This document shows, piece after piece, positions 35,040 to 48,700 of a stretch of 64,000 nucleotides of DNA. The translations under genes were made by a program, and so were the position numbers. Origin of the DNA: Gyromitra esculenta (taxonomy: Eukaryota; Ascomycota; Pezizomycetes; Pezizales; Discinaceae); assembly GCA_038503075.1 (NCBI GenBank), contig JBCAML010000009.1, forward strand, positions 310,001 to 374,000, in the 5' to 3' direction. The notes beneath the pieces are model-generated. The model did no database searches. It was given only the letters and a program-made list of their open reading frames with translations, and was not told where the DNA came from. Position 1 is the first letter of the stretch. Every line of letters begins with the position of its first letter.

Positions 35040-36437
35040 ATTTGCAGTATGCAGAAGGGTTGTATCTTCGATTATTAGAAAGTCTAAGGGATATAAACAA
35101 TAAATCCGAAGTGTCACTAGCTTGTTGCAAAATCTTGTCATTACATACAGTCTATGAATCACAGTCTATCACTCGCTCATATACACTGCTTCTGCGGTTG
35201 GGCGAATGGACTGCAGAAAAAGAGATAACAAGAATGACCATTGCCAGAAATGAGTGATGTCACGGCATGATTCCTCAAAGTATTGGCAGATTATATTGTT
35301 GACATGGTATGTGCAAACATGTTATTGATTCGCCAACCCCAAACCTTGCCGGCGGGAAGGCGCATTTCACACGAGGACAGCTCCTGATCAGCGCCTTGAA
35401 TTTCCCTTCATATTGTTAGTGTATCCCCGGAATGAGAGAATGATGTTTCCAGGTAACCTCGGGGATATCGTGCCTTGGCTGGAGTTTGGCTGGGTGCTTG
35501 GCATGACGGACCGATCATAGAAACTAAGATATGTAGCGGAGGATAAATGTATTATGGAAATCCTCCATCCAACGCGAACTGGCTTCCGCAATCTAGCGAT
35601 ATCGTACTCAGTAGCTAGTGAGATTATGAGATTATGAGACTAGGTAGTCAGTTACAAGCAGTTTTACAGTTCAGGACATCTTCCTGCTGTGCCAACCCCA
35701 GATTACGATGTGTACCCATGTACATTCTCAAGCGCTAGCTGTACCCTAAGCCTGCCACAATCTTCGCTAGTTTATCCTAGACAGTAAAACTTAGCATTTT
35801 AATCACTACATTAGTTTCCATTAGGGCAAGGAGGACATCCGCTACTATAGCCGGTTAGCTTAGACTAGAGCACATGAACACGCTTAGGGTGTGATAAAAT
35901 AGGAAACAAGCTCGACACGAGACCACCCATGCCCCACCAAAGTTTCCAAAGAAACTAGTGCTAGCCATCCTAGGCAGGGTTGAATAGCTATTCGCCCAAC
36001 AGCACGGACCACTTTGTTTGACAGCCGAATATCAGAATAGCCTCCTGGTCACAGGGTTGACGCTGGCTAGACGCTTCACCCACACACAGTTCAATTAAGC
36101 GTATGCGCCCCATACTAGCTATACTAGTCTAGTGAGGTCGAGTGATGCTATGCACACAGCGTCATAATATCTATTAGTATGTACCCTCGTGATAACTACA
36201 ACTGCGGCCACCCCCCTACACCTCAATGACCTGCTTCATCTTGGAATTTGATTATTACTTACACAGCATTTATCAGAGATCCGAATCGTAATTCGATAAG
36301 TTACGATTTCCTCAGGGTGAGATCATCGTTTCGCGACTTTAGAGCTCCCCACCGACTGTTCGAGCTTACGAGTAGCTGCAAAGGCAGTGAGATAAGGCAG
36401 TTCTATTGGAGAAATAGAGAGCGAAGAGGGAATAGAT
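35040..36437. other. Intergenic region, right border of the cluster
   Basis: About 1.4 kb with no supported gene. It holds the 3' UTR of the aldo-keto reductase and the promoter of the battenin gene. It is A/T-leaning with many TAGC/CTAG short motifs. A small GAGATTAT duplication lies near 35621-35638. Confidence 0.5.
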
Positions 36438-38359
36438 ATGTCGATGCCGAGAAGATGGCGACAACCGGATGACGAAACTGAGATGGAGGCAGACAACTGG
36501 TGTGGGCCTGAGATGCGGCTATTCGTATCGTTCTGGCTATTTGGGACGCTGATTGCAATGCAGTTTAGGCAATTTATGATCCTTCTAGTTCTAGGGCGAG
36601 CTTTGGTGAGCTTGAGGTGAAGCTATGATAGCTAACAATTTTTGAAAGTATAGCGTCGTTATCACCGCTGCGAATGAGTAAGCTCTCATTATCACTCTGC
36701 GCTACGGTAGCTAATTTTAAACCTTCACAGCTTAGTAGCTGATCGTGCACCAACTGGTTTGATCCTATTCGCATATACCCTGCCATCGGTCCTAGTTCGT
36801 ACCCTCGTCCCGTTCATCCGTTTTCCTGACCTTAGTACCTATTTTCCTTCCTTCAACCGTGGCAGCGAGAGTACTCCTGGTCGTCTCCTCAACAGGCTAT
36901 ACAATGCGCGAGGTACTGGTGAAGAGGCAGACAAATTCTACTCCACAACACCAGATTCGTCGAGTACTATCACATCGTCATCTGAAGAGACACTCAGACC
37001 AAAGAAGAGAGATACGTTGACGAAACAGGTAAACTATCCATTAAGACTAAGCATATGTGTATTTTCTAGTTTCTGTGGGCTGCAACTGCTGGCATGGGCG
37101 GATATAGTTGGTGTGAGATTGATAGGGATCGCGATGGCGAGTTTGAGTAGTAATTTGGGAGATATGTTGGTCTCTCTTCATCATTCTAGTTAGTTGTTCA
37201 CACATTATTGACATAGTCATTAGGTCGTTCTTACAGCTTTGCTCTCATTATCCTGCGTTTTTTGGGTCTGCGTCCGCGTTCGGTGGCTACACCACTGGTG
37301 GCGGATCCGCAGGATTACTTGGGGCATTCTTATATACGTTCTGCACATCGACATTACGGATAAGCCCCAGTGCAACAATATCTACAATTGGATTATTCCC
37401 AATAATCTTACTATTCGTATACGGATTCCTACTCCCACGGCCAACAGACACAGAACAGGCCGAGGTAGCGTCAGCAGACATAGCACCAGGAGAGATAGAA
37501 CAGGAAGAAAGTATCACAGACTTACCATTATCAGCAAAACTACGAATCGTCCAACCGATGTTCTGGCCCTTCATGGCACCGTTAGCAGCATTAATGCTAA
37601 TCGAGAACACTACAGTCCAAGTCTGTCCCCACCCCTAAAGTGAACACCACGCATACTAATCATAACCTTTAGGGCATTCTCCCAACCCTTGTCTTCTACC
37701 TTCCCTTCAACCATGCTACTACCCTGCTCCCAACATTATTCAATTCGATATTCCACCTCACGCGTGATTTTTATCCCGCCTATATAACAGCATACCAATT
37801 CTCGATCTTTATCGGTCGTTCCTCCATCTCGTTTTTCCAGATACCGGCGTCGTCTGCGTCGCGATGGGCTCTGGTGGCGGTGGAAGTATTGTTGTTGACT
37901 CTGCAGATGAGTGAGAGTTTATCGACGGGGAAGGAGAATGATGCAACTGGAGTACTGTATGGGCCGCTTGTGGTACTGGTTTTAACGGTGTGTATGGGGC
38001 TTTGTGCGGGGTTGAGTTTCAGCAATACGTATTGGAGGGTTAACAATGGTGTTTTGCCGAGGGGGGTATGGGTGGCGTTGGAGAATGCGCAAAGAGGAAT
38101 TGGCGGTGATGGATATGCTAGAGTTAGGGAAATAGAGGAGACAGGTATAGGGAATTTAGATGGTGTTGCTCAAGAGCGGGGAGAAAGTGGCGAGGCAGAG
38201 AAGGAGATGGCTATGAGGGAGTTCTTGCTCAGCACTATTGCACCCCCAGATACTTTTGCGATCTTGTTGGCGAGTCTGGTGGGTATGAAAGTACAGCCCG
38301 CACTATGTAAGGCGCAGATGGCTAGAGGAAGAGGCTTGTGCAGCAAGACAAAGGGGTGA
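36438..38359 (+). CDS. BTN1: Battenin (CLN3/Btn1) family vacuolar membrane protein
   Basis: Five exons are proposed: 36438-36605, 36649-36677, 36731-37169, 37237-37620 and 37673-38359; about 568 residues. Battenin is a polytopic vacuolar/lysosomal protein of the major-facilitator-like CLN3 family that affects vacuolar pH and basic amino-acid balance. Family marks: RLFVSFWLFG (first membrane helix), YSVVITAANDLV, ILFAYTLPSVLVRTLVPF, GLQLLAWADIVGVRLIGIAMASLSS split over a conserved loop, GGYTTGGGSAGLLGAFLYT (written here in part), YPAYITAYQFSIFIGRSSIS, and near the end MREFLLSTIAPPDTF then QPALCKAQ. It is longer than usual (about 450) owing to Ser/Thr- and Glu-rich loops. The exon 1 end and the exon 3 donor (GTCTCT) are the weakest calls. 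It is a housekeeping neighbour, not an obvious cluster member. Confidence 0.85.
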
Positions 38360-40037
38360 GGTGACTATGATTTTGTGGTGTTTCTTATGGCTTGTTTTTT
38401 TTTAGTTATCCCAGGGTTTTAAGTATAATGTGACAGCGGGGCTTAGGTTTGCTTTTGAGTCAAAGAATTTTATGTCCCATGAATAAAGGTATCCAATTGC
38501 CGTAGCAGACTTCGACTTTTTTGTCTCTAGTATTTTCCATCGATGTAGGAATCTGGTGAGTGATAAACTATGGCACCTACGTTCAGTTAGCATAATGGAA
38601 TGCCCCTTCGCTCAAGGCCGTTATCCGGCCTTGAAGGGACTGAAAATGCTAAACTAATATCGACCCTAGTTCGCTTAAAACAGCGAATGGAAATCATGGT
38701 CAAGAAAATGCTCTTGCAGACAATAACCAGATCACGTGAGTGTAAGCCTCAACCACCTCAACCAGAAACCACTACCTGCAAGAGGCACAAGCACATGTAT
38801 GTCCCGGTGTCTGACGAGATGAATCATAATATCGAATTTCCATATACATATTCCATTGATCATTATATTATTTACAGAGAACAAATTCCAAACGCACGAC
38901 CCAAAAAATGAAGCTGGGTAGCGTTTTTGTAGCAAAGCTCTACAATCTTGATTCCTAAGGAAGCGATTCTCTGCCACTTCAAAGCGACGACATGAATATT
39001 GTACAATCGAAAACTCCAATTCAAGCGCGAAACTTATTCCCCAGCAAGCTGGACTTCAGAAACACAATTGCTCATACTATTGATAAGTCCCTAACGTGCT
39101 TCCTTGCGGCGGTTCTCGATCAAGCGTATTCCCCAAAGTCAGCAAGGAGGAGTTGAAATTGGCTGAGCAAGCGATTTGGTAGGTGAATTGCACTCATGTT
39201 CTCTCGGTGCAGGCACTTCAGGTGGTTGATGGGCGTAGCGAAGCCTCAGCGTAAGAACAGCGAACTCAATCCCAGCAGGGCTGTTACGCAAATACATGTA
39301 ACTTATTTCTCCCATAAGTGCAACCCTTGAAAAGAACACTACTTGACACCTACTACATACTAATAAATTTATTGTGTCATACTGCAGTGGGAATTTTTCA
39401 GTCTATAGGCATAGCATATCGAGACAAAAAATCAATCCAAGCCACAGCGAAGCCCAATCATCAAAGATCACTCGACAAGTCATTCCGGCACAAAGACATG
39501 ACAAGTCTAATTCAAAGGCTTCGGAATCTTTCTCCAGAGATTCCCACTCTGCAAACACATAACCATACCATACATGAGTTTCGTTTTCTGGCCATAGTTA
39601 TCTGCCAATAACCCTAACCCTTATCCTCCTGCAGCAACGCATGAGACAACGACAACGTAATGGGAATGCAAAACCTCAGAACACGATTCAGATCCCCAAT
39701 CACAATCACCGTGCGGATGTAGGCACAACACGACTTGAAAAAATATTCAAAAACGCCCCCTGTCTGAATCAAAATATGGTATCACAGCCCCAGTACTTGC
39801 CAGGTTTTATTGTGGCGTATCACTGATGATATCATAGCCCGAGAACATTCAATCTCAGCTGAAACCCATCATCAGTAGCTAGATCCACCAACTAAATCCA
39901 TCATTATCACTGTGCCTTTCGTCTCGAACCTCCTCCTTTTTTATACCACGCTATTATACTACACGACCTAGAGCGGTGCCCCCGACATTTCCAACTAGAG
40001 TACACTCAACGCCACGCCCCTGGCAAATACCGACGTC
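38360..40037. other. Intergenic region with a GC-rich hairpin
   Basis: 1.7 kb with no convincing gene. A GC-rich hairpin lies at 38604-38638. The short open frames at 38.6-39.8 kb have no recognisable composition. Confidence 0.5.
38604..38638. repeat. GC-rich hairpin downstream of battenin
   Basis: CAAGGCCG (38613-38620) pairs with CGGCCTTG (38626-38633) around a 5-nt loop. CCCTT (38604-38608) can pair with AAGGG (38634-38638) after a bulge. It lies about 250 bp past the battenin stop in non-coding DNA. Role unknown. Confidence 0.6.
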
Positions 40038-41602
40038 ATGATATCAATAGACCACACCCAACCACCGTCTGCCAAAGCGCCCCTCATCCTCCACGAAGCA
40101 ATATTCCCCTACATTCTCCTAGTTACAGCCCTCTCCATCCCAACCCACCGACATGTAGTCAACGCTGTGTTCCTACCACTGCTCTGGCACTCCTACTACC
40201 ACCTCGCACAAACCACTTCCCAGAGCCCTCCAGCAGCGTTCGTAATTGGCGCTTTCGTAGTCTTCCATGCATACTACTCCTTCGACCTCCTAGTCCTCCG
40301 AAATCCCCGCACAGAGTTCAACCGCACAAACAGCTACACCACCCCCACTGTCTCCCCCACCATAAAATCCCAAACTGAAGACCATGAGCCATACCCACTA
40401 AATTCCATCACCCGCCGGATAGCATGGACCTTCGACCTAGTCTGCAGCATGCGCGGCATAGGCTGGAACTGGACCATCCGTCCCATCCCACTCATCCCCA
40501 CCGACGAAGCAACATCGCTAACCTTATTCCTGCGCCGCAGACTTGTACGGCTGCTCTACATATGGATATGGCTCGATGCTACAATGTTCTGGGCGCACTA
40601 TCTAGATGCGCCGTATTTTTTGCCGGAGGGGAATGCATATTCTGACCCTTCTACCCCGCGGGAACCGGTATATGCTGGTCTGTTCGCGCATTCTTCGAAG
40701 CCGCAGGAATTTCCGGTGCCGAAGGGATTTCCGGAGATACCGGCTGGGGTAGTAGGGGTAGTATATGGGCTGCTGCTGCATACGTTTCGTAGGGTGCTAC
40801 AGGGAGCATTGATCTATACTGGTATGAATGGAGTGTATACAGAGTTTGCGATCTTCTTTGCGGCGGTGGGAGGGTTGGTGGGGCTTGGGAAGCCGGGCGG
40901 GTGGAGGCGGCGGTGGCTGAATTGGAGGAGCTGGCCGGATATATTCGGGGGGTGGAGGCAGGGGGATTGGGGGCATGGGTTAACGGGTTGGTGGGGGAAA
41001 GCGTGGCATGGGCTTTTTAAACATGTATGTTGTTATTTTCCCCTATTCTTATATGGACTCTCGGCTCATGCGGAAAATAGGTGTTTACGTCGCCGTCGAG
41101 ATATGTTATGCATACTTTCGGCATCAGCTCGGGCTCACCGGTTGCGATAGCATTGGGGCTTTTTACCCCGTTTGTTATGTCTGCCATACTACACTTTACG
41201 GGGTCCTATACTAAGTCTTCCGACGGCTGGGGGGGCGCTCGATTCTTTCTCATGCAGCCGTTGGGTATTATTATCGAGCAAGCGTTTCTCTACGTATACC
41301 GTAAGATTATGCCCGCCACTAGTGAGAAGGAGAAGGATGACATGTCCGCAACACGGAAGACACTGGAGCGGTGGGCTCCTTATTTGTGGGCGCTAGGTTG
41401 GTGCGTTCTTACGAGTAGCCCCTTTTTCGAGGATTTGAGGTATGGCGGGGTGTGGGCAATGCAACCAGTACCAATCAGTATGTGGAAGGGATTATGGGGT
41501 GTGAGGGAAGGGTGGTGGCCGTGGACGAAGAATACCGATATGGGGAGGAGGGGATGGTGGGAGTGGGATTCTAGTTTGGGGGGTTGGGGGATTCGGTTGT
41601 AG
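40038..41602 (+). CDS. MBOAT-2 / wax-synthase-domain membrane acyltransferase-like protein
   Basis: Two exons: 40038-41024 and 41081-41602, with a 56-nt phase-0 intron (GTATGT ... AATAG); 502 residues. The protein is polytopic: hydrophobic segments near residues 15-60, 70-85, 170-190 and 235-265 and several in exon 2. The wax-synthase (MBOAT_2) signature spans the splice join: GWWGKAWHGLFKH followed by VFTSPSRYV, then SAILHFTGSY with the likely catalytic His. Fungal members transfer acyl (often acetyl) groups in terpenoid and other secondary pathways, or are uncharacterised. It lies 5 kb beyond the mycosporine-type cluster with battenin between, so membership of that cluster is doubtful. Confidence 0.82.
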
Positions 41603-42396
41603 ATTAGGGGGCATATATGGCGTTTTTGTATGCGGTATTTAAGTTAAGTATTAGATCATGATCGGTTATAGTTAGCTATTAGTGATTATATTAAGACTCC
41701 GACCTAAATCTTCCCCCGAGTACGAGCCCAAGGCCTCCAGTTTAGAGAACTCGTCCTGGAGGGTACAAGATTCTCCTTAGGGTCATGTAGCTAGTGCAGC
41801 ACCCGTAGTAAAACTGAGATCTACCTCAGCACATCTGGGGCCTCTAGAACCAGCTCCACACCGATTCTCACTCGGTTCTCAGGAAGGACCAGTGAGAGGT
41901 TACCCGGCGCTCTCAGTGTGGCACGATAACTCAACTCCACGGTAAAACAGAGCAATGGTTTGATAGATATAGGAAGCGCTATTCTTTTGAGTCCGTGACC
42001 GCGAAAGGTTAATTCTTTTAAATGCGACGTTGACTAATTCCCATCCTAGGCACTCACTACCCGAGATCAGCCAAGGCTTAGATCTGATCACATGACGGGC
42101 TTGGTAGGCAACCTTTAGAGGATCTAGAACATCTCCGTCTTCGATCAAAGTGCTCAGCTCCTGGTACAGCTAGATGCTATCACGAACCGGTTTGAAATAT
42201 GGAACTGATGCCTGGAGCGAATTTGGGTGATATCAGGGCTTTAACACGACTAGCTATGGCATTTGACAGGAACTACGACTTGGTAGCACGGCCGTTTTCC
42301 TGTTTCGGATGGACTGGCCATAGGAAGTAGCAGTATCTCAAATAGTAGTACGAAGAGAATTCGCTACAGTTATGCCTGAGATTGCTGAAGATACAC

Positions 42397-42444
42397 GTGA
42401 TTGTGGTTGTGGTTGTGGTTGCGATTGCGATTGCGATCGTGACT
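42397..42444. repeat. Degenerate GTGGTT/GCGATT hexamer tract
   Basis: Eight phased hexamers: GTGATT, three GTGGTT, two GCGATT, GCGATC and GTGACT. Non-coding on the evidence here. Confidence 0.8.
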
Positions 42445-42798
42445 GACTGTGGTGGTTCTCTTGAAAGAGAAAAAAGCTCACCTGGACCACGTCTCGTGGA
42501 CTTGAGAGAAATAAGATGGAAGAGGCGTGTACATACACGTATATCAACCGAAAAAAACGAGAACCCACCGTTTCTGTGCCAGAGGTTCTAGTCTGGACGT
42601 TCATAGGGAATCTGGCAGACTAAAAGAGAAAATCGCAATCATAGATCCTCACTCGCTCGTATGTAATTGCGCTTTTGTCCCGATCCATCACCAGGGAACC
42701 TTAAATTCGCACGCTCATCTAATCTCTGACGATCTTTGAATCTCTAGCCAGGTTTGACGGCACCACTCTTTTACTTTGCCCCACTACGTCCTCATCCT

Positions 42799-42885
42799 CA
42801 TTCATCACCAACGACATCATCAGCCCTACGTCCTCAACTCCATTCATCAACCCCATTCATCACTAACGACATCATCAACCCTACG
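42799..42885. repeat. 32-bp direct repeat (30/32 identical)
   Basis: Copies at 42799-42830 and 42854-42885 share the CATTCATCAC...CCCTACG pattern with two transitions (C/T and G/A). The spacer is 23 bp and itself contains related CATTCATCAA. Lies upstream of the possible small gene at 43035. Confidence 0.75.
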
Positions 42886-43034
42886 CTTCACAGTCACGAG
42901 CTAGCAAAATGGACTTCATATGGCTACATTGCCTTCTCTCTCCTTCTTCGCCACTATTCTTCACAAAGCCTGCAACTCTCTGCAACGAACGCCCTTTTAT
43001 TCCTCCTGCAAATCTTTACTGAAGCGACCTTGTA

Positions 43035-43430
43035 ATGTCGCTTCCTCCGAACTTTATCCCCCTCGCTTCTAAAGCCCGATTCAGCATCCTTCTCAGGATG
43101 TACCGGAGGCAGCACTCCTCCGGCACTGAATTGAGGCGATTCCGCACCTCGATTCTGGCAGAGGTCTTTTGGGCCTCTGAGACCTCTCTTCCCTCCTCCG
43201 CCTCTTCTTCTTCTTCTTCCTCTTCCTCTTCTTCCTCCTCCTCTCTTTATTCCTACTCCTCCTCCGATGAAGGCGACGAGGAGTTTCTCCCGCGCCTCGG
43301 TTGGTTCAAGATTTACCGCTCGGGTTGGTGGGAAAGGTCCCAGGGCGCCCAGCGGTTCGACCCGGAATACGTCGACTACCGCTACAGCGATCTGTTGCCG
43401 GTGGTTGATGAGGATGAGGAGGAATCCTAG
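43035..43430 (+). CDS. Possible small Ser-rich protein, hypothetical
   Basis: An intact 131-codon frame with an ATG. The N-terminal half is basic (ILLRMYRRQHSSGTELRRFR), then come about 18 serines, an acidic DEGDEEF stretch, an aromatic block GWFKIYRSGWWER, and an acidic tail (VVDEDEEES). GC content is visibly above the surroundings. No family is recognised. Part of the frame (the TCT/TCC run) is simple sequence, so an accidental frame cannot be excluded. Confidence 0.4.
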   Translation: MSLPPNFIPLASKARFSILLRMYRRQHSSGTELRRFRTSILAEVFWASETSLPSSASSSSSSSSSSSSSSLYSYSSSDEGDEEFLPRLGWFKIYRSGWWERSQGAQRFDPEYVDYRYSDLLPVVDEDEEES

Positions 43431-45778
43431 GTAGGCAGACAGGTAGGTTATTCTGGTGTATGTGGAGGATTTCATTATTTAATTTGCTATTTATCGCGCG
43501 CATATAAGTCACATATACCCCCCCTTGCCCCCACTTGGTTTGTAGGCTGCTGCGTGCTACTGAGTGGGGAATTGTGGGGTGTCTTCCTTGCTTTCTTTTC
43601 CCTCCTCTTGTTACTTCGATTGTTCGCTGTTTAGTTTCTCTACTAATGGTGTCTGGTGGTCGTCTTCTGGAGTGTCTTGGGGCTAGCAGTAATGCTGAGT
43701 TGAGTCCCCACACACCATCATCTATGGAACTTTGGCATATATCCCAAATGCATCTCCATTGATTCCCCGTCCCATAGCCCACAGCGTCCCCACACACTGA
43801 TGGCCATTCCCAAACACGATGGTACTCCTCGACAGGGCTTAGCAAATGGTATTTTAATCCAATTCATTCATCAGTTAACACAATGCACGATACACGCATA
43901 CTTGAAACTAGCAACATAGCTTATGCTATCATGTTACGTACTCAATACTACATACATCCCTCTCATATCAACCACTTTACATCACCAATATTTTTTCAAT
44001 CTGTGATATTCCAACAACCTCCTAAAAAGCTTTGAGAGAGAGAGTTAAATAAAGATCTGAATGATCATCGGCGGATACAAGCCTCACTCAACAATGCTCA
44101 AACACATCGTGCCCTCTTCCTCATCGTTCCCGATCCTTCCGCCCATCCACTTTCAACATTATATCCGCACTTGACACTGTCTGCCCGCTAAAGTAACTAA
44201 ACGCCAATCACATGACCGTTATAATGGCCCGCTCGCTTACTCCAAGAAGTACCGTAACTATCTAAATTCGCTGAGAGAGTCAGCAAAGCTATGAAAAGGA
44301 TGTCTATGAAAGGCTTACATAAGAACCTTTCCTGCTTAAGATGGTCCAGGCCTTTGTGGTAGTTTTACGTATTATTTTTTCGAGCGTAGAAATGATCACG
44401 CGGAAGTATAAATGGATATATAGATGAATATCATGTAGCTGCTGTGATACGCGCTCCTCCTCCAGCCGGATAATGAACAGAATATCTCTAACAATCGACG
44501 CCTTGTCGGTACCAGATTTTGGAATTTTCTCACGTTTCGTCTTGTAGGTATGAACGGGTTTATCTCAAATCCTTCATCTCGGTTGACATTAAGAGAAGGG
44601 TATTGGCTTTCTTGTTCATAGCTATTCTACGGAAGAGTAGTAATGGATCGGTGATACGTACGTTAATTGCAAATACATAGAGAAAGCTTTTCTATCGAGT
44701 AAAATTAGTAGATCATTCAAGCAAATTCTACTCACTCCACTAGATGGCATTCGTATATTCAACCTTCTGAAATATCTCTTTTAGATAAGACCGCTGCCGA
44801 AACTAAAGACGATATCTCACGGAGAGCCCATTAGACCCCCTAAAACATATTAATAAATGCCCTTTTATTGCTCCCTTTTCATAGATATAATGCGGAAACC
44901 TGAGCCCACGAACTCATTCTTGCTGAATAACTCTTCTCGCTAATTCTTAGCGCTCCAGCGCTGATCCTAAAAATATGTTGATTGTGATTTGAAACAGACT
45001 GTGAATGACGATTCTCCAAGTAGCTGGGAGCTCGTAGCTAGTTAACGTCTAAAAGTATAGGATGCTGCAGCTGGGCTATAGCTATTATTGCCAGTATGTG
45101 GTTTACCGGCAAAGTGAGAAGAATATGCACTGTTTATAAATGTACTCCTCGTTATCGGTGTCGTTTACTACTGATAATGATTCGCAGGCCAGAGCCCTCG
45201 TAAGACCATGGTCAGTAAGATTTCTTAAGTAGCGGGAAGAAAGAAGAGAATGGTTTAGAGTTAACAAACCCTCAGAGATAAGTATTATTAACCACTTTAT
45301 TCAATGATTACTGTACTTCAATTGGAACAGTCCATGGTTAGAGGGATCCCAATCTGAAAATACGAGAGCAAACTTTCAACACACTGAGTAAACACTACGC
45401 CGTAGCTATTGGAGGAAGAGCAGTCATCGATGAGAAATGTATTGATGGTGAGGTAGAAGAGTGGAAAAGAGATTCCATGGAAAAGAGCCATTCCACGCAT
45501 CACGTGCCAGGGCCAGGGTTATCGCGCCTGATCGCGGTCGCGTGGCTGAGTAAGCCAAAACATCTTCACCCTCGAAATCAACTTCATCCCGATCTCAGCT
45601 TTGCCCGAGCTCCATTCTCCAAACCCACTTCCTCCTCCGTCTCGAACTCCGAGGAACAGTATTCCACCGCCTCAATCCTCTCTCAATTACACCGGAGCTA
45701 CCACAGCCTTCTCCACTACTCGGCGCCTCAACTCACCCATCCCGCGCGTCTCGGGCTTCATCACGGCCATAACTCACG
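43431..45778. other. Intergenic region and CTR9 promoter
   Basis: 2.3 kb without a supported gene. The last 300 bases are C/T-rich and likely the CTR9 5' UTR. A CACGTG palindrome lies at 45501-45506, close upstream. A GAGAGAGAG run lies near 44033-44043. Confidence 0.5.
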
Positions 45779-48700
45779 ATGGCTACTGCCGCAAATAGCT
45801 ATTTTAATGGCTCTCTCTCTTCTCGCCGAAATCGATTCTCCGACATCCCCCCTAGCATTGACATCCCCGTATCTGCCGGTGACGACGACGACGACGACGA
45901 GACCGCCGTGGTCGAAGTCGACCCAGACGCACTCCCAGAAGACCCGACGGAGCTGTGCACACTGCTCGAGAATGAACGCTCACCAAGACAGTTCTGGATG
46001 TATATCGCCCTGGCGTATGCGAAGCATGAGAAGGTCGATATTGCGATTGAGATCATGACGAAGTGCCTCCACGCTAGGGCGAGCGACACGGCGGAGAAAC
46101 TACCAATGTTAAATCTGTTAACGTGGCTGTATTTACAGCGAAGTCGAGAGGCTGCGAGGAATATTACTGGTGTGTATAGTGGTTCCTTATTATCTAGTGC
46201 TTCGAACGTGTGTTTCGGTTCAGCTACTAACAAGCTACAGAAGGGACAACTCTAGGACCAGAGGCGAAGACGAAGGATCATTACCTCCAACTTGCTACCC
46301 AAACCCTCAACGAGTCGTCGCGTTTAGACCCCGTTTCCGTTATCTCCACACTCGCCCGCGGCGTCTATTCCGTTTTCAAAGCCTCCGTGTCGAGCTCCAC
46401 GGAAAAGGGCCACCACCTAGACAGCGCAGCCAAGATCTTCGAAGATGCCATCCGAGCCTCACGGAGCGGAAACATGCTCGCCACCATGGGCAAAGCCCGA
46501 ATACTATACGCTCGAAAACGCTACGACAAAGCGCTCGAGTGTTACCAGGAAGTCTTATTAAAACGACCTGACATGGACCCGGATCCAAGACTAGGAATAG
46601 GCTTGTGTTTCTGGAACCTTGGTCACAAAGACGAAGCTGCAGTGGCATGGGAGCGTTCATTAGAGTTAGATCCGGAATCGAAAGTTGCACATATCCTGTT
46701 AGCATTCTACCATCTGAGCGTCACTGCATCACTATCAGAGTACGATCCAGCATTCATGGAGAACTACCGCCAGATCATCGACCACACGCAAAAAGCGTAT
46801 AAGCTGGACAAAAACTTTCCGGCAGCTTGCACGACTTTCTCAAGCCACTTTTTCTCAAAGAAGGGGTATTCGCAGTGTGAAGTTCTTGCCAAGAAGGCGA
46901 TCGAGTACGGTGACGTAGCATCAGTCACTGCAGACGGGTGGTACATGCTTGGTAGGAAATGGCACGCGGAGGGTGAATGGGAGAAGGCATTAGGATTCTA
47001 TCGACGAAGTGACAGTCTACGGGAAGGCTGGCTCCCAGCGAAGCTAGGAGTCGGGCAAGTCCAGGTCCTGATGAAAGGTTCGCTATATCACCCACTATCA
47101 TATTCTACAATTCCTAACAGCACTTAGATATCTCCTCTGCTAAATACACCTTCGAGGCTATCGTCCAAGCATATCCTAAATGCGTGGAGGCCAAGACCAT
47201 CCTTGGAACCCTCTACGCGCACGAAGTCCTCTCCGCTATCCCACGCACGGGTTTTGCCGCTTCGAAGGAGGACGTCACTCCACTCCACAAGCGCGCCATC
47301 ACCCTCCTCGAATCCGTCCGGGCCACCTGGAAACCAGAATCCAAAAAGACTGATCCCAATCGAGAAGCACTCCTCCTCACGCTCGCCCGCCTCTACGAGA
47401 ACGATCAGCCCGAGAAAGCGCTACTATGTCTACAGCAAGTGGAAGGAATTTACGCGGATCTCAAAGAAACTGATGAGGAAACCATGGTCCCACTGCAGCT
47501 CCTAAACAACATGGCAACCTTCTATTGGCACCAAGAAAAGTACGATCTCGCCCGAGAGCTCTACCAAAACGCACTAAACTCCATCCCGGAGCTAAAAGAG
47601 AAGGACGATACCGCAGATACGGATGCTCTGGCAACAACCCTCACTTACAACCTCGCACGCACTGAAGAGGCCGCCGGGAACCTAGAGGAGGCGACTAAAC
47701 ACTATGAGCAGCTCCTTGCCCGTCACGATGACTATGTCGAGGCCAACATGCGTCTCACGTATATGGCGCTACGCCGGGGCGGTGATGAGGGCCCGAAGCG
47801 TATCCAAAAACTCATGTTAACGGATGGCAACAACCTCGAAGTCCGCTCCCTCTATGGATGGTACCTCGGTAAACAGAAACGCAAAACGGCCATCAACATC
47901 GCGGAGGACCCCGAGCAGCGACACTACAAGCACTCGTTGCAGCAGCACGATAAGCATGACCGGTACTCGCTCACTGGGATGGGAAATCTATATCTACTTA
48001 CCGCTCGTGAAATGCGACGTGACACAGAGGCGGATAAGGAGAAACGACGGAAAACGTATGAGAAGGCAGTTGAGTTCTTTGATAAGGCACTGCAGCTAGA
48101 CCCGAAGAATGCGTATGCTGCGCAAGGTGTTGCGATTGCCATGGTTGAGGATCGGAAGGACCTCAAGAGCGCAGTGCAGGTGTTTGCTAAGGTCAAGGAA
48201 ACCCTGGCTAAGGATGCTCATGCATTAGTGAATCTTGGTCATTGTTTGGCCGGGTTGGAGCAGTGGGCGAGGGCGATTGAGAATGTAAGTTTTGAGCCCT
48301 TTTTTCCCCGTTTCCACTTATGCACCTCCCCTCTCCTACAAATTTATTTCTTGTACTTCGTTTCTTGCATTGAGCTTCATTTGGTGGCGTTTTTATAAGG
48401 ATGCTTGAAATGTGTTTCGTATTTTTTACGGAAGGCCCTTTTTCTAGAAGGCTTGAATAGTTGCCTCAGTTCATAGGCGATGGTTCGATTTAAACGCTGC
48501 AATTCACTGCATCCCTGTTCATACCTTAACCTTACTGGGTGGGGAAAGTCAGACCCTGAATATCTGCCGGCCTCCCTTAATCATTCGATTCGCTACTTTC
48601 CCTATAGCCTATTCGCATTCGCATATACCCTGTCACCCCTTGTCACGCTTACATGTTTATTACGAACGTTACCCTTTATACCCCTTGTCACTCATGCAGA

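Larger units (their letters stand above)
41603..43034. other. Intergenic region with hexamer and 32-bp repeats
   Basis: 1.4 kb without a convincing gene. It contains a degenerate hexamer tract (42397-42444) and a 32-bp direct repeat (42799-42830 and 42854-42885). An open frame at 42754-43035 runs into the next ATG but reads as Pro/His/Ser-rich, UTR-like sequence. Confidence 0.5.
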
